Assembly (NCBI GenBank): GCA_030754315.1
Contig: JASMAO010000219.1
Location: forward strand, 1 to 13,231
Direction: 5' to 3'
DNA: 13,231 bases
From: SAR202 cluster bacterium
GTDB lineage: Bacteria > Chloroflexota > Dehalococcoidia > Lucifugimonadales > JASMAO01
The position numbers and the translations under genes are program-made. The notes under the pieces were generated by a model, which saw only the letters and a list, made by a program, of their open reading frames with translations, was not told the origin of the DNA and ran no database searches. Every line of letters begins with the position of its first letter. Position 1 is the first letter of the stretch. This document shows positions 1 to 7,911 of this stretch, one piece after another.

Positions 1-1
1 C

Positions 2-352
2 AAACCAGGTCTTCTGCATGACTCAGGAGTTATGCTGGGTGCCGGTGGCATAATAGCGATGGACGAGCGGATGAATCCTCTACAAATCGTGCGGAAACTG
101 GCAGCGTATAATGCGGTCGAGTCCTGTGGCAAGTGCACTCCCTGCAGAGAAGGAACGCCGCGTATCGTTAATGCGTTAGACCGACTCATGTCAGAGAATG
201 GATCTCAAACTGACATCAAAGAGTTACAGTATCTGGCCGAAGTCGTGAGTTTGGCGTCTTTATGCGGGCTGGGGCAAGCTGCTGGTGGACCAGTAAATAG
301 TGCCCTACACTTTTTCGACGACCAAATGTCAAAGATGGCGACAGTAAATTAA
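2..352 (+). CDS. nuoF: NADH-binding flavoprotein subunit, NuoF/FdsB-like (C-terminal part)
   Basis: Only the last 116 or so codons are present; the reading frame is open from base 2, so the gene starts outside the window. The visible part covers the junction after the FMN/NADH-binding fold (LGAGGIIAMD) and the C-terminal 4Fe-4S domain: ESCGKCTPCREGT supplies three cysteines (codons at 125, 134 and 143) and SLCGLGQ the fourth. This is the signature of the 51-kDa subunit of complex I and its relatives in NAD-dependent formate dehydrogenases and hydrogenases, which pass electrons between Fe-S clusters, FMN and NAD(H). Because the next gene encodes a formate dehydrogenase catalytic subunit with a NuoG-type N-terminus, I infer this is the diaphorase subunit of a soluble formate dehydrogenase rather than of respiratory complex I. 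A NuoE-like gene would be expected just upstream. Family assignment is very secure; the specific complex is inference. Confidence 0.93.
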   Translation, partial: KPGLLHDSGVMLGAGGIIAMDERMNPLQIVRKLAAYNAVESCGKCTPCREGTPRIVNALDRLMSENGSQTDIKELQYLAEVVSLASLCGLGQAAGGPVNSALHFFDDQMSKMATVN

Positions 353-449
353 AGAAAGCGACACTAGTATCTTCGTCAGAACCCGGACGCAAACAACATT
401 TAAATTAATACCACTTTGATGACTTATACAAGCGCTCATTATGGGAATT

Positions 450-454
450 GAGGA
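450..454 (+). promoter_or_regulatory. Ribosome binding site deciding the fdhA start
   Basis: GAGGA ends ten bases before ATG 465, whereas ATG 441 is preceded by CGCTCATT, which cannot pair with 16S rRNA. This favours the shorter protein. Confidence 0.5.
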
Positions 455-464
455 AAAGACGCAC

Positions 465-3212
465 ATGGCTGTTTCCATCGAAATTAATGGCAAAAGCGTT
501 CAAACGTCCGCAGGGGAGTCAGTACTGGACGTGATCAACACTTCAGGCACATACATATCACAATTGTGCAAAGATCCCGACATGAACCCGATTGGCGCTT
601 GTCGAACATGCCTGGTACAGATTGAGGGCCAACGAGGTTTCCCAGCTTCGTGCTCTGTCCCTGCAACAGAGGGATTAAAGGTTTGGACCGATACCCCAGA
701 ATTGCGTGCAGTCCGAAAGGGAGTCGTAGAACTCACTCTAGCAATGGTCAATGGCAGTGGCTCAAAAAAACACAAAGAATTGGAAATCGCTGCCAAACAC
801 CACGATCTAGACCAAGCACGATGGAACAGTAGAAAACGAGAAAAGACCGACTCTAGCAACCCTATTTTCAACATTAGCATGTCGGATTGCATTCTATGCG
901 GCCGCTGCGCCCAGGCATGTCAAGATGGCCACCAATTTATAGGAGCTATAGACTTGATCGGTTCTGGTACCTCTGGGCGCATTGGAACATTCATGGACAA
1001 ACCCCTGATCGACTCTGTTTGCACAACATGTGGCCAGTGTCTTTCGGTCTGCCCCACCAGCGCAATTGAGGTCAAGATTCCAATTGAAAACACTACCAAA
1101 TCATTCACCACAACCTGCCCTTACTGTGGAGTCGGATGCGGAATCAAGGCACAGGTGGATGAGAACGAACAGATCTTGGAAATACTGGACGACCCGAACA
1201 ACCAGTCCAGTGTCGGAATGCTATGCGTTAAAGGGAGATTTGGTTATACCTTCGTCCACCACAAAGACCGTCTCACCACGCCTCTGGTGAGGGAAAATGG
1301 GGCCCTAGTACCTGCCTCTTGGGACGAAGCCCTGGACTACGTAGCTAACAGGCTCACAGAATATCGCGGGGACTCATTCGCAACTCTCTGTTCTGCCAAA
1401 GCTACCAACGAAGATGGATACATACAGCAGAAGCTAGCTAGACTTGTAATGCAATCAAACCACATAGACCACTGCACACGTTTGTGTCATTCGCCCTCCG
1501 TTGAAGCAATGCTAACGGCATTGGGTAGTGGTGCTACTAGCAACTCGTATATCGACTATGAGGAAGCAGGCTGCTTGATAATAGCAGGATCGGACGCCAA
1601 CTCGAATCACCCCGTGGCCGCCTCTAGGATGAGACGCGCGGTAGTTGAAAAAGGCGCGAAACTGATAGTGATTAATCCACGAAGAATTGAGATGTGTGAC
1701 TTCGCAGATTTATGGCTCAGACCAAGACCAGGTACAGATGTTTCCCTCCTAAACGGCATGGCCAAAGTCATCTTAGACGAGGGTCTAGCCGATGAAGACT
1801 TCATCAAAAATAGAACTGAAGGATTCCATGAGTGGAAGAAGGTGATAGATACATACAACCTGGAATACGCAGAAAAAATCACAGGAGTGCCTGCCCAAGA
1901 CATCGCTGTGGCAGCTCGTATGTATGCCAAACCACCATTCAGTGGCTCATGCTTGATATGGGGTATGGGCATAACGCAACATACTAACGGCACGGCGAAT
2001 GCGCACAGCCTATTGAACCTATCGTTCGTGTCAGGCCAACTCGGCAAACCAGGTAGCGGCATTTCGCCACTGAGAGGACAGAACAACGTGCAGGGTTGCG
2101 GCGACGCAGGATGTCTGCCAAACAACTTCCCGGGATACCAGGGACTAAGTGCTGATAATATCGCAAAATTTGAAACCGGTTGGGGCAACCACTCTCTCCC
2201 AACCGAGCCTGGGCTTGTCGTAACTGACATGGTGGAGGAGATCTTAAAAGGTCGTATCAAGGCCATGTATATAACCGGCGAGAATCCAATGCTTTCGGAA
2301 CCAGATCTTCACCACGCCGGGCAGGCATTCAAAAAACTAGAGTTTCTGGTAGTTCAAGATCTATTCCTGCACGAAACAGCGGAAATAGCCGACGTCGTTT
2401 TGCCCGCCGTTTCTTTCGCGGAGAAAGATGGCACATTCACAAACAGCGAACGTCGAGTCCAGAGGGTTCGTAAGGCCATAGATCCTATTGGGCAAAGCCG
2501 GCCCGATTGGGAAATAATATGCGATTTGGGCAAACGCATGAGCAAGAAGCTTGATCTAGGTGTAGAAAGCGAGTTTTCATTCAGACATCCATCACAGATT
2601 TGGGCTGAGATGGCCAGTTTGACCACCAGCATGGCAGGAATATCATACGAAAGGCTTGATACTGAAGGAGGCATCCAGTGGCCCTGCCCCTCAACGGCTC
2701 ATCCCGGAACCAGGTACCTTTACGAATATGACTTTCCTCGAGGTCCGGCTGCAAAATTCGTGCCATTCGACCAGGGCCCGCAAGCGGAGGAAATGCCTAA
2801 TAAGCGTTTCCCCCTCATCTTGAATACTGGCAGGATACTTTACCACTGGCAGGGTGGAACCATCACTCGACGGGTGTCCGGCTTATTGGCACGATCCCCA
2901 GAACTTCAAATTGCGATGAGTTCTGAGGATGGCGAGCGATTTGGAGTACCTGACGGTGAATGGGTCAGACTAAAATCAAAGCGCGGAGAATTAGAAGGCC
3001 GCGTGCTTTACTCTGATAAAATGCGTAAGGGCGAAGTATTCGTGCCGTTCGTGAAGTTGGAGAAGCACGCAGCAAACTTTCTCACCAACTCGGCTTTTGA
3101 CCCTGAATCCAAAATTCCAGAATACAAGGTATGTGCCGTCCGTGTAGAAAAGATCGATAATACCAGTTCCAGAAAGAAGCGATTGATCGCCAAAGAATCC
3201 GCCACCGCATAA
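465..3212 (+). CDS. fdhA: Formate dehydrogenase catalytic (alpha) subunit, Mo/W-bis-MGD, cysteine type
   Basis: Oxidises formate to CO2 at a molybdenum or tungsten bis-MGD centre. Numbering from an upstream ATG at 441: an N-terminal 2Fe-2S domain (C43, C54, C57, C71), two 4Fe-4S ferredoxin motifs (C150-C160 and C194-C204), the 4Fe-4S of the catalytic domain (C226, C229, C233, C262, then K264), and the active-site stretch RLCHSPSV, where C349 occupies the metal-ligand position held by selenocysteine in E. coli FdhF, followed by H350. The MGD-binding C-terminal domain starts near LILNTGRILYHWQGG and ends near the C-terminus. No Tat or Sec signal is visible, so the enzyme should be cytosolic and paired with the flavoprotein gene 112 bases upstream. 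I prefer ATG 465 because GAGGA at 450-454 lies ten bases ahead of it; ATG 441 has no ribosome site and would add eight residues. Oddity: there is no cysteine between C71 and C150, so the His(Cys)3 cluster of NuoG-type subunits is missing. Confidence 0.95.
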   Translation: MAVSIEINGKSVQTSAGESVLDVINTSGTYISQLCKDPDMNPIGACRTCLVQIEGQRGFPASCSVPATEGLKVWTDTPELRAVRKGVVELTLAMVNGSGSKKHKELEIAAKHHDLDQARWNSRKREKTDSSNPIFNISMSDCILCGRCAQACQDGHQFIGAIDLIGSGTSGRIGTFMDKPLIDSVCTTCGQCLSVCPTSAIEVKIPIENTTKSFTTTCPYCGVGCGIKAQVDENEQILEILDDPNNQSSVGMLCVKGRFGYTFVHHKDRLTTPLVRENGALVPASWDEALDYVANRLTEYRGDSFATLCSAKATNEDGYIQQKLARLVMQSNHIDHCTRLCHSPSVEAMLTALGSGATSNSYIDYEEAGCLIIAGSDANSNHPVAASRMRRAVVEKGAKLIVINPRRIEMCDFADLWLRPRPGTDVSLLNGMAKVILDEGLADEDFIKNRTEGFHEWKKVIDTYNLEYAEKITGVPAQDIAVAARMYAKPPFSGSCLIWGMGITQHTNGTANAHSLLNLSFVSGQLGKPGSGISPLRGQNNVQGCGDAGCLPNNFPGYQGLSADNIAKFETGWGNHSLPTEPGLVVTDMVEEILKGRIKAMYITGENPMLSEPDLHHAGQAFKKLEFLVVQDLFLHETAEIADVVLPAVSFAEKDGTFTNSERRVQRVRKAIDPIGQSRPDWEIICDLGKRMSKKLDLGVESEFSFRHPSQIWAEMASLTTSMAGISYERLDTEGGIQWPCPSTAHPGTRYLYEYDFPRGPAAKFVPFDQGPQAEEMPNKRFPLILNTGRILYHWQGGTITRRVSGLLARSPELQIAMSSEDGERFGVPDGEWVRLKSKRGELEGRVLYSDKMRKGEVFVPFVKLEKHAANFLTNSAFDPESKIPEYKVCAVRVEKIDNTSSRKKRLIAKESATA

Positions 3213-3254
3213 GATCCTACAACTTTTATTTTATAAACAGGTGCATATAAATCC

Positions 3255-3998
3255 ATGACAACCCCACTTTCACAAATGCCCAAACCAGAGGCAGGACAAT
3301 ATAAGAACAACCGTAAGCTCTTTCTAGTGCCGACATTTGTGCTTCCTCCTGGCACACTCAAAGAAGGACTCGAACTTCTGGATCGTTACTGGTCTGAAGC
3401 CAGGGACCATGTCAACAACCTGGAGAGCTCCTTAGGGCAGGTAGTGCGTGTTTACCATGAGGCAATGTATGTCAACGGAGACGACGGCATGGTCGCATTG
3501 GAACAACTCAACCCTCAAGGGTATTCCTTCATTCGTGGAATGATCGAATCGTCAGCAACGTTGGAGGCAACAGAGGACCAGGAAGCTTTAAGAAAAACCT
3601 CCGATTGGCAGCAAGAAGCTTCAGAGTGGCAACGATGCATGTCCTTTGCGTCGATGAGCCAAGCAAAAGTAGCCTCAAAAGTTGCCCCCATGGCATCGGA
3701 GGGATATCAAGAGTCCATCAAGGAATACCAGGAATCAAACAAACGTCGGTATGAATATATAGGTTCAAGAATCGACGAGACATTGAATGAAGGCGAAGCC
3801 GGGATACTATTCATTCAGGAGAACCATCAAGTACAGTTTCCATCAGATCTCCAAGTTTTCTATGTCTCCCCTCCTGGACTCGATGCTATCAAACGCTGGA
3901 TTGACGACCAGATACGAGGATTTTCCCAAAATATCGAACGAGAATACGAAACAGTAGATAACGACGAACGGGACACGGAAGAACCCAAAGAAAATTAG
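3255..3998 (+). CDS. Unknown protein encoded with formate dehydrogenase
   Basis: I do not recognise this 247-residue protein. It has no signal peptide or membrane segment and should be cytosolic. Visible parts: a short N-terminal strand (LFLVPTFVLPPG, residues 22-33), a long helical middle (about 35-185) rich in E, Q, S and R with probable coiled-coil stretches, a C-terminal alpha/beta patch (GEAGILFIQENHQVQFPSDL followed by QVFYVSPP) and a charged acidic tail. It has only one cysteine and no metal-ligand cluster, so it does not look like an electron-transfer subunit. It starts 42 bases after fdhA on the same strand and ends just before a strong terminator, so it is very probably the last gene of the formate dehydrogenase transcript. 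The start ATG is supported by AGGTG at 3239-3243, with a rather long 11-base spacer. A role in assembly or regulation of the enzyme would be a guess from position only. Confidence 0.8.
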   Translation: MTTPLSQMPKPEAGQYKNNRKLFLVPTFVLPPGTLKEGLELLDRYWSEARDHVNNLESSLGQVVRVYHEAMYVNGDDGMVALEQLNPQGYSFIRGMIESSATLEATEDQEALRKTSDWQQEASEWQRCMSFASMSQAKVASKVAPMASEGYQESIKEYQESNKRRYEYIGSRIDETLNEGEAGILFIQENHQVQFPSDLQVFYVSPPGLDAIKRWIDDQIRGFSQNIEREYETVDNDERDTEEPKEN

Positions 3999-4028
3999 CT
4001 CGATTCAATACTGAAATTTGCACATACT

Positions 4029-4060
4029 AGGGCGGGTATTGAACCCGCCCTCTTTGTTAT
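4029..4060 (+). terminator. Intrinsic terminator after the formate dehydrogenase unit
   Basis: A nine-base-pair GC-rich stem (4029-4037 with 4043-4051, AGGGCGGGT/ACCCGCCCT) with a five-base loop is followed by CTTTGTTATT. It starts 31 bases after the unknown gene's stop. It also shows that the in-frame TTG at 4018 is not the start of the next gene, because that reading frame would run through the terminator. Confidence 0.8.
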
Positions 4061-4070
4061 TGTGGAGAAA

Positions 4071-4075
4071 AGGTG
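4071..4075 (+). promoter_or_regulatory. Ribosome binding site deciding the dehydratase start
   Basis: AAAGGTG with its AGGTG core eight bases upstream of ATG 4084. It lies after the terminator hairpin, which rules out the longer TTG-initiated form. Confidence 0.65.
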
Positions 4076-4083
4076 TGACTAAT

Positions 4084-5775
4084 ATGAACAGATCGAGGCT
4101 TCACCGTAGCAACGATTGGTTCGATACTCCAGAATTATACGGTTGGCTCAGAAACGCCGCGCTAAAATCACGTGGTTTCACTGACGCGGTATCCAAAGGA
4201 CGACCAATCATAGGAATATGCAATTCATGGAGCGAACTGACCCACTGTAATGATCACCTCCGTGATCTAGCAGAATCCGTCAAGAGAGGTGTACTCAAAG
4301 CTGGCGGCATCCCGATGGAATTTCCCGTAATGTCTCTCGGAGAATACAACATGCGCCCGACGGCTATGCTATATCGAAACCTGATGAGCATGGACGTGGA
4401 GGAATCGATAAAAGCAAATCCTCTAGATGGTGTTGTGATGCTTGGGGGATGTGACAAAACAACGCCAGGGATGTTAATGGGTGCTGCAAGTGCCGATGTC
4501 CCCACAATAATGGTCACTGGCGGACCACAACTCAAGGCATGGTGGCGTGGTGAGGAGCTTGGAACTTGCACTGACTGCCGGCGCTACCAAAATGAACTCC
4601 TAGCGGGGCGACTTAGCCAAGACGACTGGATTGATTTACAAGAGAATATAATCAGTAGCCCAGGTCACTGCGGCGTAATGGGGACGGCATCTACTATGGC
4701 TGCTATGGCGGAATCCCTTGGCATGGCCCTACCCGGTAACACCGCAATCCCGGCCGCCCATTCTGACCGTAAAAAACTTGCGGAATGGGCAGGCCACAGT
4801 GTCATAGAAATCGTAAAAAGAGACTTGCGTCCGTCAAAGTTGTTAACAATGCGCTCATTCGAAAATGCTATCCGAACTCTTCATGCAATCGGTGGTTCAA
4901 CCAACGCAATCATCCATTTAATCGCTATCGCTGGCCGTGTAGGAATTTATCTAAATTTGGACGTTTTCGATAGGCTATCGAAAAGTACGCCCGTATTGCT
5001 GAACCTAAAGCCGTCAGGACAAAAACTCATGGAAGACTTCTATTACGCCGGCGGGCTGCCAGCAATATTAAATGAGTTGGGCAACAGTCTCCATCTAAAT
5101 GCACCTTCAGTCACAGGTAAAAGTATGGGTGCCAATATCGAAAATGCGAGAATTAGAGACGATGATGTGATAAGGAATCTATCCAATCCAATCAACAAAG
5201 AGGGCGGTCTGGCAGTATTAAAAGGGACACTAGCACCCGATGGAGCCCTTATCAAACAATCAGCGGCATCCCCCGAATTACTTGTTCATCGTGGCAGGGC
5301 CGTAGTATTTGAGGGTCATGACGATATGCTCAATCGGATCGACAATCCAGACTTAGAAGTAAAACCAGACGACGTTCTAGTGATGCGCAACTCCGGTCCT
5401 CTTGGCGGACCCGGAATGCCAGAATGGGGATTCCTCCCGATACCCCGCAAGCTATTAAAGATGGGTATTCGAGACATGGTGCGCATCAGCGACGCAAGGA
5501 TGAGTGGAACTGCATTCGGAACAGTAGTAGTCCATGTGACACCGGAATCAGAAAAAGGTGGCCCCTTAGCCGCCATCTGCACTGGAGATATGATAGACAT
5601 CGACGTACCAGGTCGACGTCTAGACCTAATGGTTGATGGCCAATTGGTGAACCAACGCCTCTCAAACAGAAAAAACACACGCTCATTAACTGATCGCGGA
5701 TACATGTGGATTTACGCAAAGCATGTCCTTCAGGCAGATAAGGGATGTGATTTCGATTTCTTGAGAACCTTGTGA
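4084..5775 (+). CDS. IlvD/Edd-family dehydratase, probably a sugar-acid (arabonate/pentonate) dehydratase
   Basis: Members of this family remove water from 2,3-dihydroxy acids, using a 2Fe-2S cluster and Mg2+. The predicted 563 residues are of full family length. From ATG 4084, the expected cluster cysteines are C55 (ELTHCN), C123 (GGCDKTTP) and C196 (GHCGVMGTAS), with K125 at the Mg-binding lysine position and S474 in ARMSGTAFGT as the likely catalytic base. Several stretches (GRPIIGICNSWSEL, MEDFYYAGGLPA, the near-terminal KHVLQADKGCDFDFL) match what I recall of L-arabonate and related pentonate dehydratases rather than true IlvD, so it may act in an oxidative sugar or sugar-acid route instead of branched-chain amino acid synthesis. 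No other sugar or ilv gene adjoins it, so context does not decide the substrate. AGGTG at 4071-4075, eight bases before the ATG, fixes the start; the upstream TTG at 4018 precedes the terminator. Automated annotation may call it dihydroxy-acid dehydratase. Confidence 0.92.
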   Translation: MNRSRLHRSNDWFDTPELYGWLRNAALKSRGFTDAVSKGRPIIGICNSWSELTHCNDHLRDLAESVKRGVLKAGGIPMEFPVMSLGEYNMRPTAMLYRNLMSMDVEESIKANPLDGVVMLGGCDKTTPGMLMGAASADVPTIMVTGGPQLKAWWRGEELGTCTDCRRYQNELLAGRLSQDDWIDLQENIISSPGHCGVMGTASTMAAMAESLGMALPGNTAIPAAHSDRKKLAEWAGHSVIEIVKRDLRPSKLLTMRSFENAIRTLHAIGGSTNAIIHLIAIAGRVGIYLNLDVFDRLSKSTPVLLNLKPSGQKLMEDFYYAGGLPAILNELGNSLHLNAPSVTGKSMGANIENARIRDDDVIRNLSNPINKEGGLAVLKGTLAPDGALIKQSAASPELLVHRGRAVVFEGHDDMLNRIDNPDLEVKPDDVLVMRNSGPLGGPGMPEWGFLPIPRKLLKMGIRDMVRISDARMSGTAFGTVVVHVTPESEKGGPLAAICTGDMIDIDVPGRRLDLMVDGQLVNQRLSNRKNTRSLTDRGYMWIYAKHVLQADKGCDFDFLRTL

Positions 5776-5922
5776 GGGTAAGATAGCCACACGGGGATCA
5801 GAGATCCCTCGATAACAGGGAAAGTACGGACCGCCAATCAATAAACACGCATTTGAGGAATTTAAAAAGTGCCTACGGCCATCAATCGGTGTGAGACTTA
5901 CTCATGGCAATTTATCACGAGG

Positions 5923-5959
5923 ATCCCGTCAAAAATTAACCCAACACGGGATTTTTGTT
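5923..5959 (+). terminator. Candidate intrinsic terminator after the dehydratase gene
   Basis: ATCCCGT (5923-5929) pairs with ACGGGAT (5946-5952) over a 16-base loop and is followed directly by TTTTGTT. The loop is large and the stem short, and it lies about 150 bases past the stop codon, so efficiency is doubtful. Confidence 0.45.
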
Positions 5960-5977
5960 CCTGATAATGAATGTACT

Positions 5978-6014
5978 TTTCACGACAATCTGTAGAATCA
6001 TCTGTCTCGTGAAA
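5978..6014. repeat. Inverted repeat with eight-base arms
   Basis: TTTCACGA (5978-5985) and TCGTGAAA (6007-6014) are perfect inverted repeats around a 21-base centre that itself repeats ATCTGT. It could be a stem-loop in either transcript. No U-tract follows on either side, so a terminator role is uncertain. Confidence 0.4.
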
Positions 6015-6071
6015 CATTCCTGACTGGTCAGCCATCAAAAACAGCCTGCCACGTATGACAGACGGCACGAT

Positions 6072-6752
6072 TCATGCCAGAGGTGGTAACACCTTATGAA
6101 GCCAAAGAGTCAAGTCTGAGACGACATGATCCGTGATTTCATGTGCCATAGAATATTCGTGGTAGTCTGGTAAGTACCCCTCAGCCACCAAAAATTGTCT
6201 AGCAGTTCTTCCTTCTGACACTGGTATCACAGTATCTGTAGTTCCATGAGATATGAAAATTGCTTGGGAACGATCACCAGGCAGAAGACTTCGAAGACCG
6301 TCCTGATCTATAACAGATGCACTCAGTGCAACCAATCCTCTGAAGCTATCAGGATTCGACAAACCCATCATTAATGTTACTATCCCTCCCTGCGAAAATC
6401 CTCCAAGTGCAACACCTCCTTCGAGGACATCGTAATTACCCATCACCTCCTCAATTGTCATATTAATCAAGTCGCCTACCGACTGATATGAAATGATATC
6501 GCCCCAGTCAGGTGGATTGATCCAAGCGTAGCCTACAGATCGAAATCCTAAATCCATGGCCAAAGGTGCATTGGGGCAAACGTAAAGGTACCCACTCCGG
6601 TCAATCGTAGGGCATAAGTTAGCAAGATCGCCCATGTGCGAGCCATAGCCGTGCAAAAGAACCACAATAGGATAAGCACGTCCCACCTGGTAGTCATCTG
6701 GCTCAATCACAAGGTATCTTAAAGCCTTGCCTTGGTATTCTTTGGTCTGCAT
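6072..6752 (-). CDS. Carboxylesterase / phospholipase-like alpha/beta hydrolase
   Basis: A small single-domain alpha/beta hydrolase of the phospholipase/carboxylesterase (Abhydrolase_2) type, which hydrolyses short- to medium-chain acyl esters. Counting from a GTG at 6758, the oxyanion-side motif is LLHGYGS (35-40), the nucleophile elbow is GFSQGG with S122, the acid is D175 in HGTTDTVIP, and the histidine is H206 in MAHEIT, so the triad is intact. Length (about 226 residues) is normal, and there is no signal peptide, so it should act in the cytoplasm. The natural substrate cannot be read from the sequence. Start: GTG 6758 is itself part of AAAGGTGA, which looks like the ribosome site for ATG 6752, so I choose 6752. 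It converges with the dehydratase and diverges from the 6922 gene, so it is probably transcribed alone. Confidence 0.9.
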   Translation of the reverse strand: MQTKEYQGKALRYLVIEPDDYQVGRAYPIVVLLHGYGSHMGDLANLCPTIDRSGYLYVCPNAPLAMDLGFRSVGYAWINPPDWGDIISYQSVGDLINMTIEEVMGNYDVLEGGVALGGFSQGGIVTLMMGLSNPDSFRGLVALSASVIDQDGLRSLLPGDRSQAIFISHGTTDTVIPVSEGRTARQFLVAEGYLPDYHEYSMAHEITDHVVSDLTLWLHKVLPPLA

Positions 6753-6921
6753 TTTCACCTTTTGTTAGCAGTTCGAATTGGGACTAGTTGTGAAAGCCTT
6801 TCAAGATTATCGGTTCTCAGAAAGCTAGGCAACTTTGCATCTCAACTAAAACTGCGCCCATACACGGCAGCTGGTTTGCATAACAACATGCCTTATAGAT
6901 AGACTTCTTCCGAGGTGAAAT
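6753..6921. promoter_or_regulatory. Divergent intergenic region
   Basis: Presumed to hold promoters for the esterase (minus) and the 6922 gene (plus). On the plus strand TATAGA at 6894-6899 is a possible -10, without a good -35. On the minus strand GATAAT near 6807-6812 is a possible -10, with TTGCCT upstream at a short spacing. TGAAAGCCTTTCA at 6791-6803 is a palindrome with one unpaired centre base and could be an operator. All of these are weak readings. Confidence 0.35.
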
Positions 6922-7695
6922 ATGAGCAATTTGATCGACATGCTGGAGAAAGCGGGAGATTCGACACCGGGTCCAATGGGATTCGGACCAGCAAGTGGAC
7001 AAAGAAAATCGGCCACCCAGATGGTGCTAGTCGTGAGAGTGTCATCTGACCTGTTATCCAACCCACAGGGTACCGAAAAGTTAGAATCAGATGCAATTCT
7101 CATAGACACGACGATTGAAGAGTTTAAAAAAATCACGGAAAATTCAGGTGCCCAATCTCACGGGATACATTGCACCGAAGTGACTGCTTCAGATGCCTCA
7201 GCTTTAGTTGACTCATGCTGTGACTTTGTAGTTTTCGAATCACTACAATCTGAAGCATCTGTCACCAACATAGATGACATAGGTATAGTTGTGGTGATTA
7301 GTACCGATATGGATAAGGAAACAATTCGCTCTCTCGGAATGTTTCCTATTGACGCTGCACTGCTACGCCCACCCCTGGTCGACCTACCGTTGAAATTCGC
7401 CGATGCGGCCCGCATTCAGAAGTTAACCAGGCTGGTAGATAAACCTGTGTTGGTTGAAACGCCTGATGGCATCGACGAACATAGTATAGAAGTCCTCCGT
7501 AACATTGGTGTGCAGGGTTTGATAATAGATTTCGTTAATGCATCCGATCTGGAGAAAATCACCGAGACAAACGAAGCTATCTCAAAACTGAAAAAGATAG
7601 AGCCTAAAGCGGCTCGTCGCAATGTACTCCTGCCTCAATTGGCCGTTACAGACAACTTGGACCCCGATCCCAGTGAAGACGAAGAAATTTTCTAG
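6922..7695 (+). CDS. Unknown protein with barrel-like strand/helix alternation
   Basis: I do not recognise this 257-residue protein. Residues 1-30 (MSNLIDMLEKAG, then a G/P-rich GPMGFGPASG) look like a short helix and a flexible linker. From residue 33 onward hydrophobic strands alternate regularly with amphipathic helices: MVLVVRV, DAILIDT, DFVVFESL, GIVVVIST, AALLRPP, PVLVETP and GLIIDFV. That spacing resembles half or all of a TIM-barrel or another repeated beta/alpha fold. No phosphate-binding glycine loop or metal-ligand cluster stands out. The C-terminus is strongly acidic (DPDPSEDEEIF). There is no signal peptide or membrane segment. GAGGTGA at 6912-6918, just before ATG 6922, makes the start secure. 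It is separated from tsaE by about 316 bases and diverges from the esterase, so the neighbours give no clear functional hint. Confidence 0.82.
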   Translation: MSNLIDMLEKAGDSTPGPMGFGPASGQRKSATQMVLVVRVSSDLLSNPQGTEKLESDAILIDTTIEEFKKITENSGAQSHGIHCTEVTASDASALVDSCCDFVVFESLQSEASVTNIDDIGIVVVISTDMDKETIRSLGMFPIDAALLRPPLVDLPLKFADAARIQKLTRLVDKPVLVETPDGIDEHSIEVLRNIGVQGLIIDFVNASDLEKITETNEAISKLKKIEPKAARRNVLLPQLAVTDNLDPDPSEDEEIF

Positions 7696-7911
7696 AAGGT
7701 CGCTTCCGACTGTCAGTCTTTCGACATCAATCACGTAGACAGGCCAGTGTACCCGGCCTACTGTTGAGTAAACTGTCATATAATTCCGACCCGACGATAA
7801 AATGTGGCCGTCCCTCAGAAATAGTAGCTTGATCGTCTACCAACATATCCCCCAGGGCAATGAGATTACCTTTCGCATACCAATCGCTACAAGCTTGCAG
7901 CAGTATTGTCC

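Larger units (their letters stand above)
5776..6071. other. Convergent intergenic region with hairpins, no gene seen
   Basis: This 296-base stretch separates two genes that converge. I see no convincing coding frame and no tRNA. It holds three inverted repeats: GGGATC/GATCCC at 5794-5808 with a three-base loop and no U-tract, a candidate terminator at 5923-5959, and a longer hairpin with eight-base arms at 5978-6014. The most likely role is to end transcription from both sides, but no hairpin is followed by a clear U-run on the minus strand. Confidence 0.55.

Noticed and set aside
1479..1500. Possible selenocysteine at the formate dehydrogenase active site
   Set aside because: The codon at 1485 is TGT (cysteine), and no in-frame TGA is present.
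1607..2266. Long minus-strand open frame inside fdhA
   Set aside because: It is the antisense shadow of a clearly coding gene, has no family resemblance and has no promoter or ribosome site that I can see.
4018..4083. TTG-initiated extension of the dehydratase frame
   Set aside because: It runs through a strong intrinsic terminator, and a good ribosome site precedes ATG 4084.
6753..6758. GTG start for the esterase
   Set aside because: The GTG is part of AAAGGTGA, which serves better as the ribosome site for ATG 6752.
6766..6785. GTTCGAATT resembling a tRNA T-loop
   Set aside because: The flanking five-base arms do not pair on either strand, and no acceptor or anticodon stem can be built around it.
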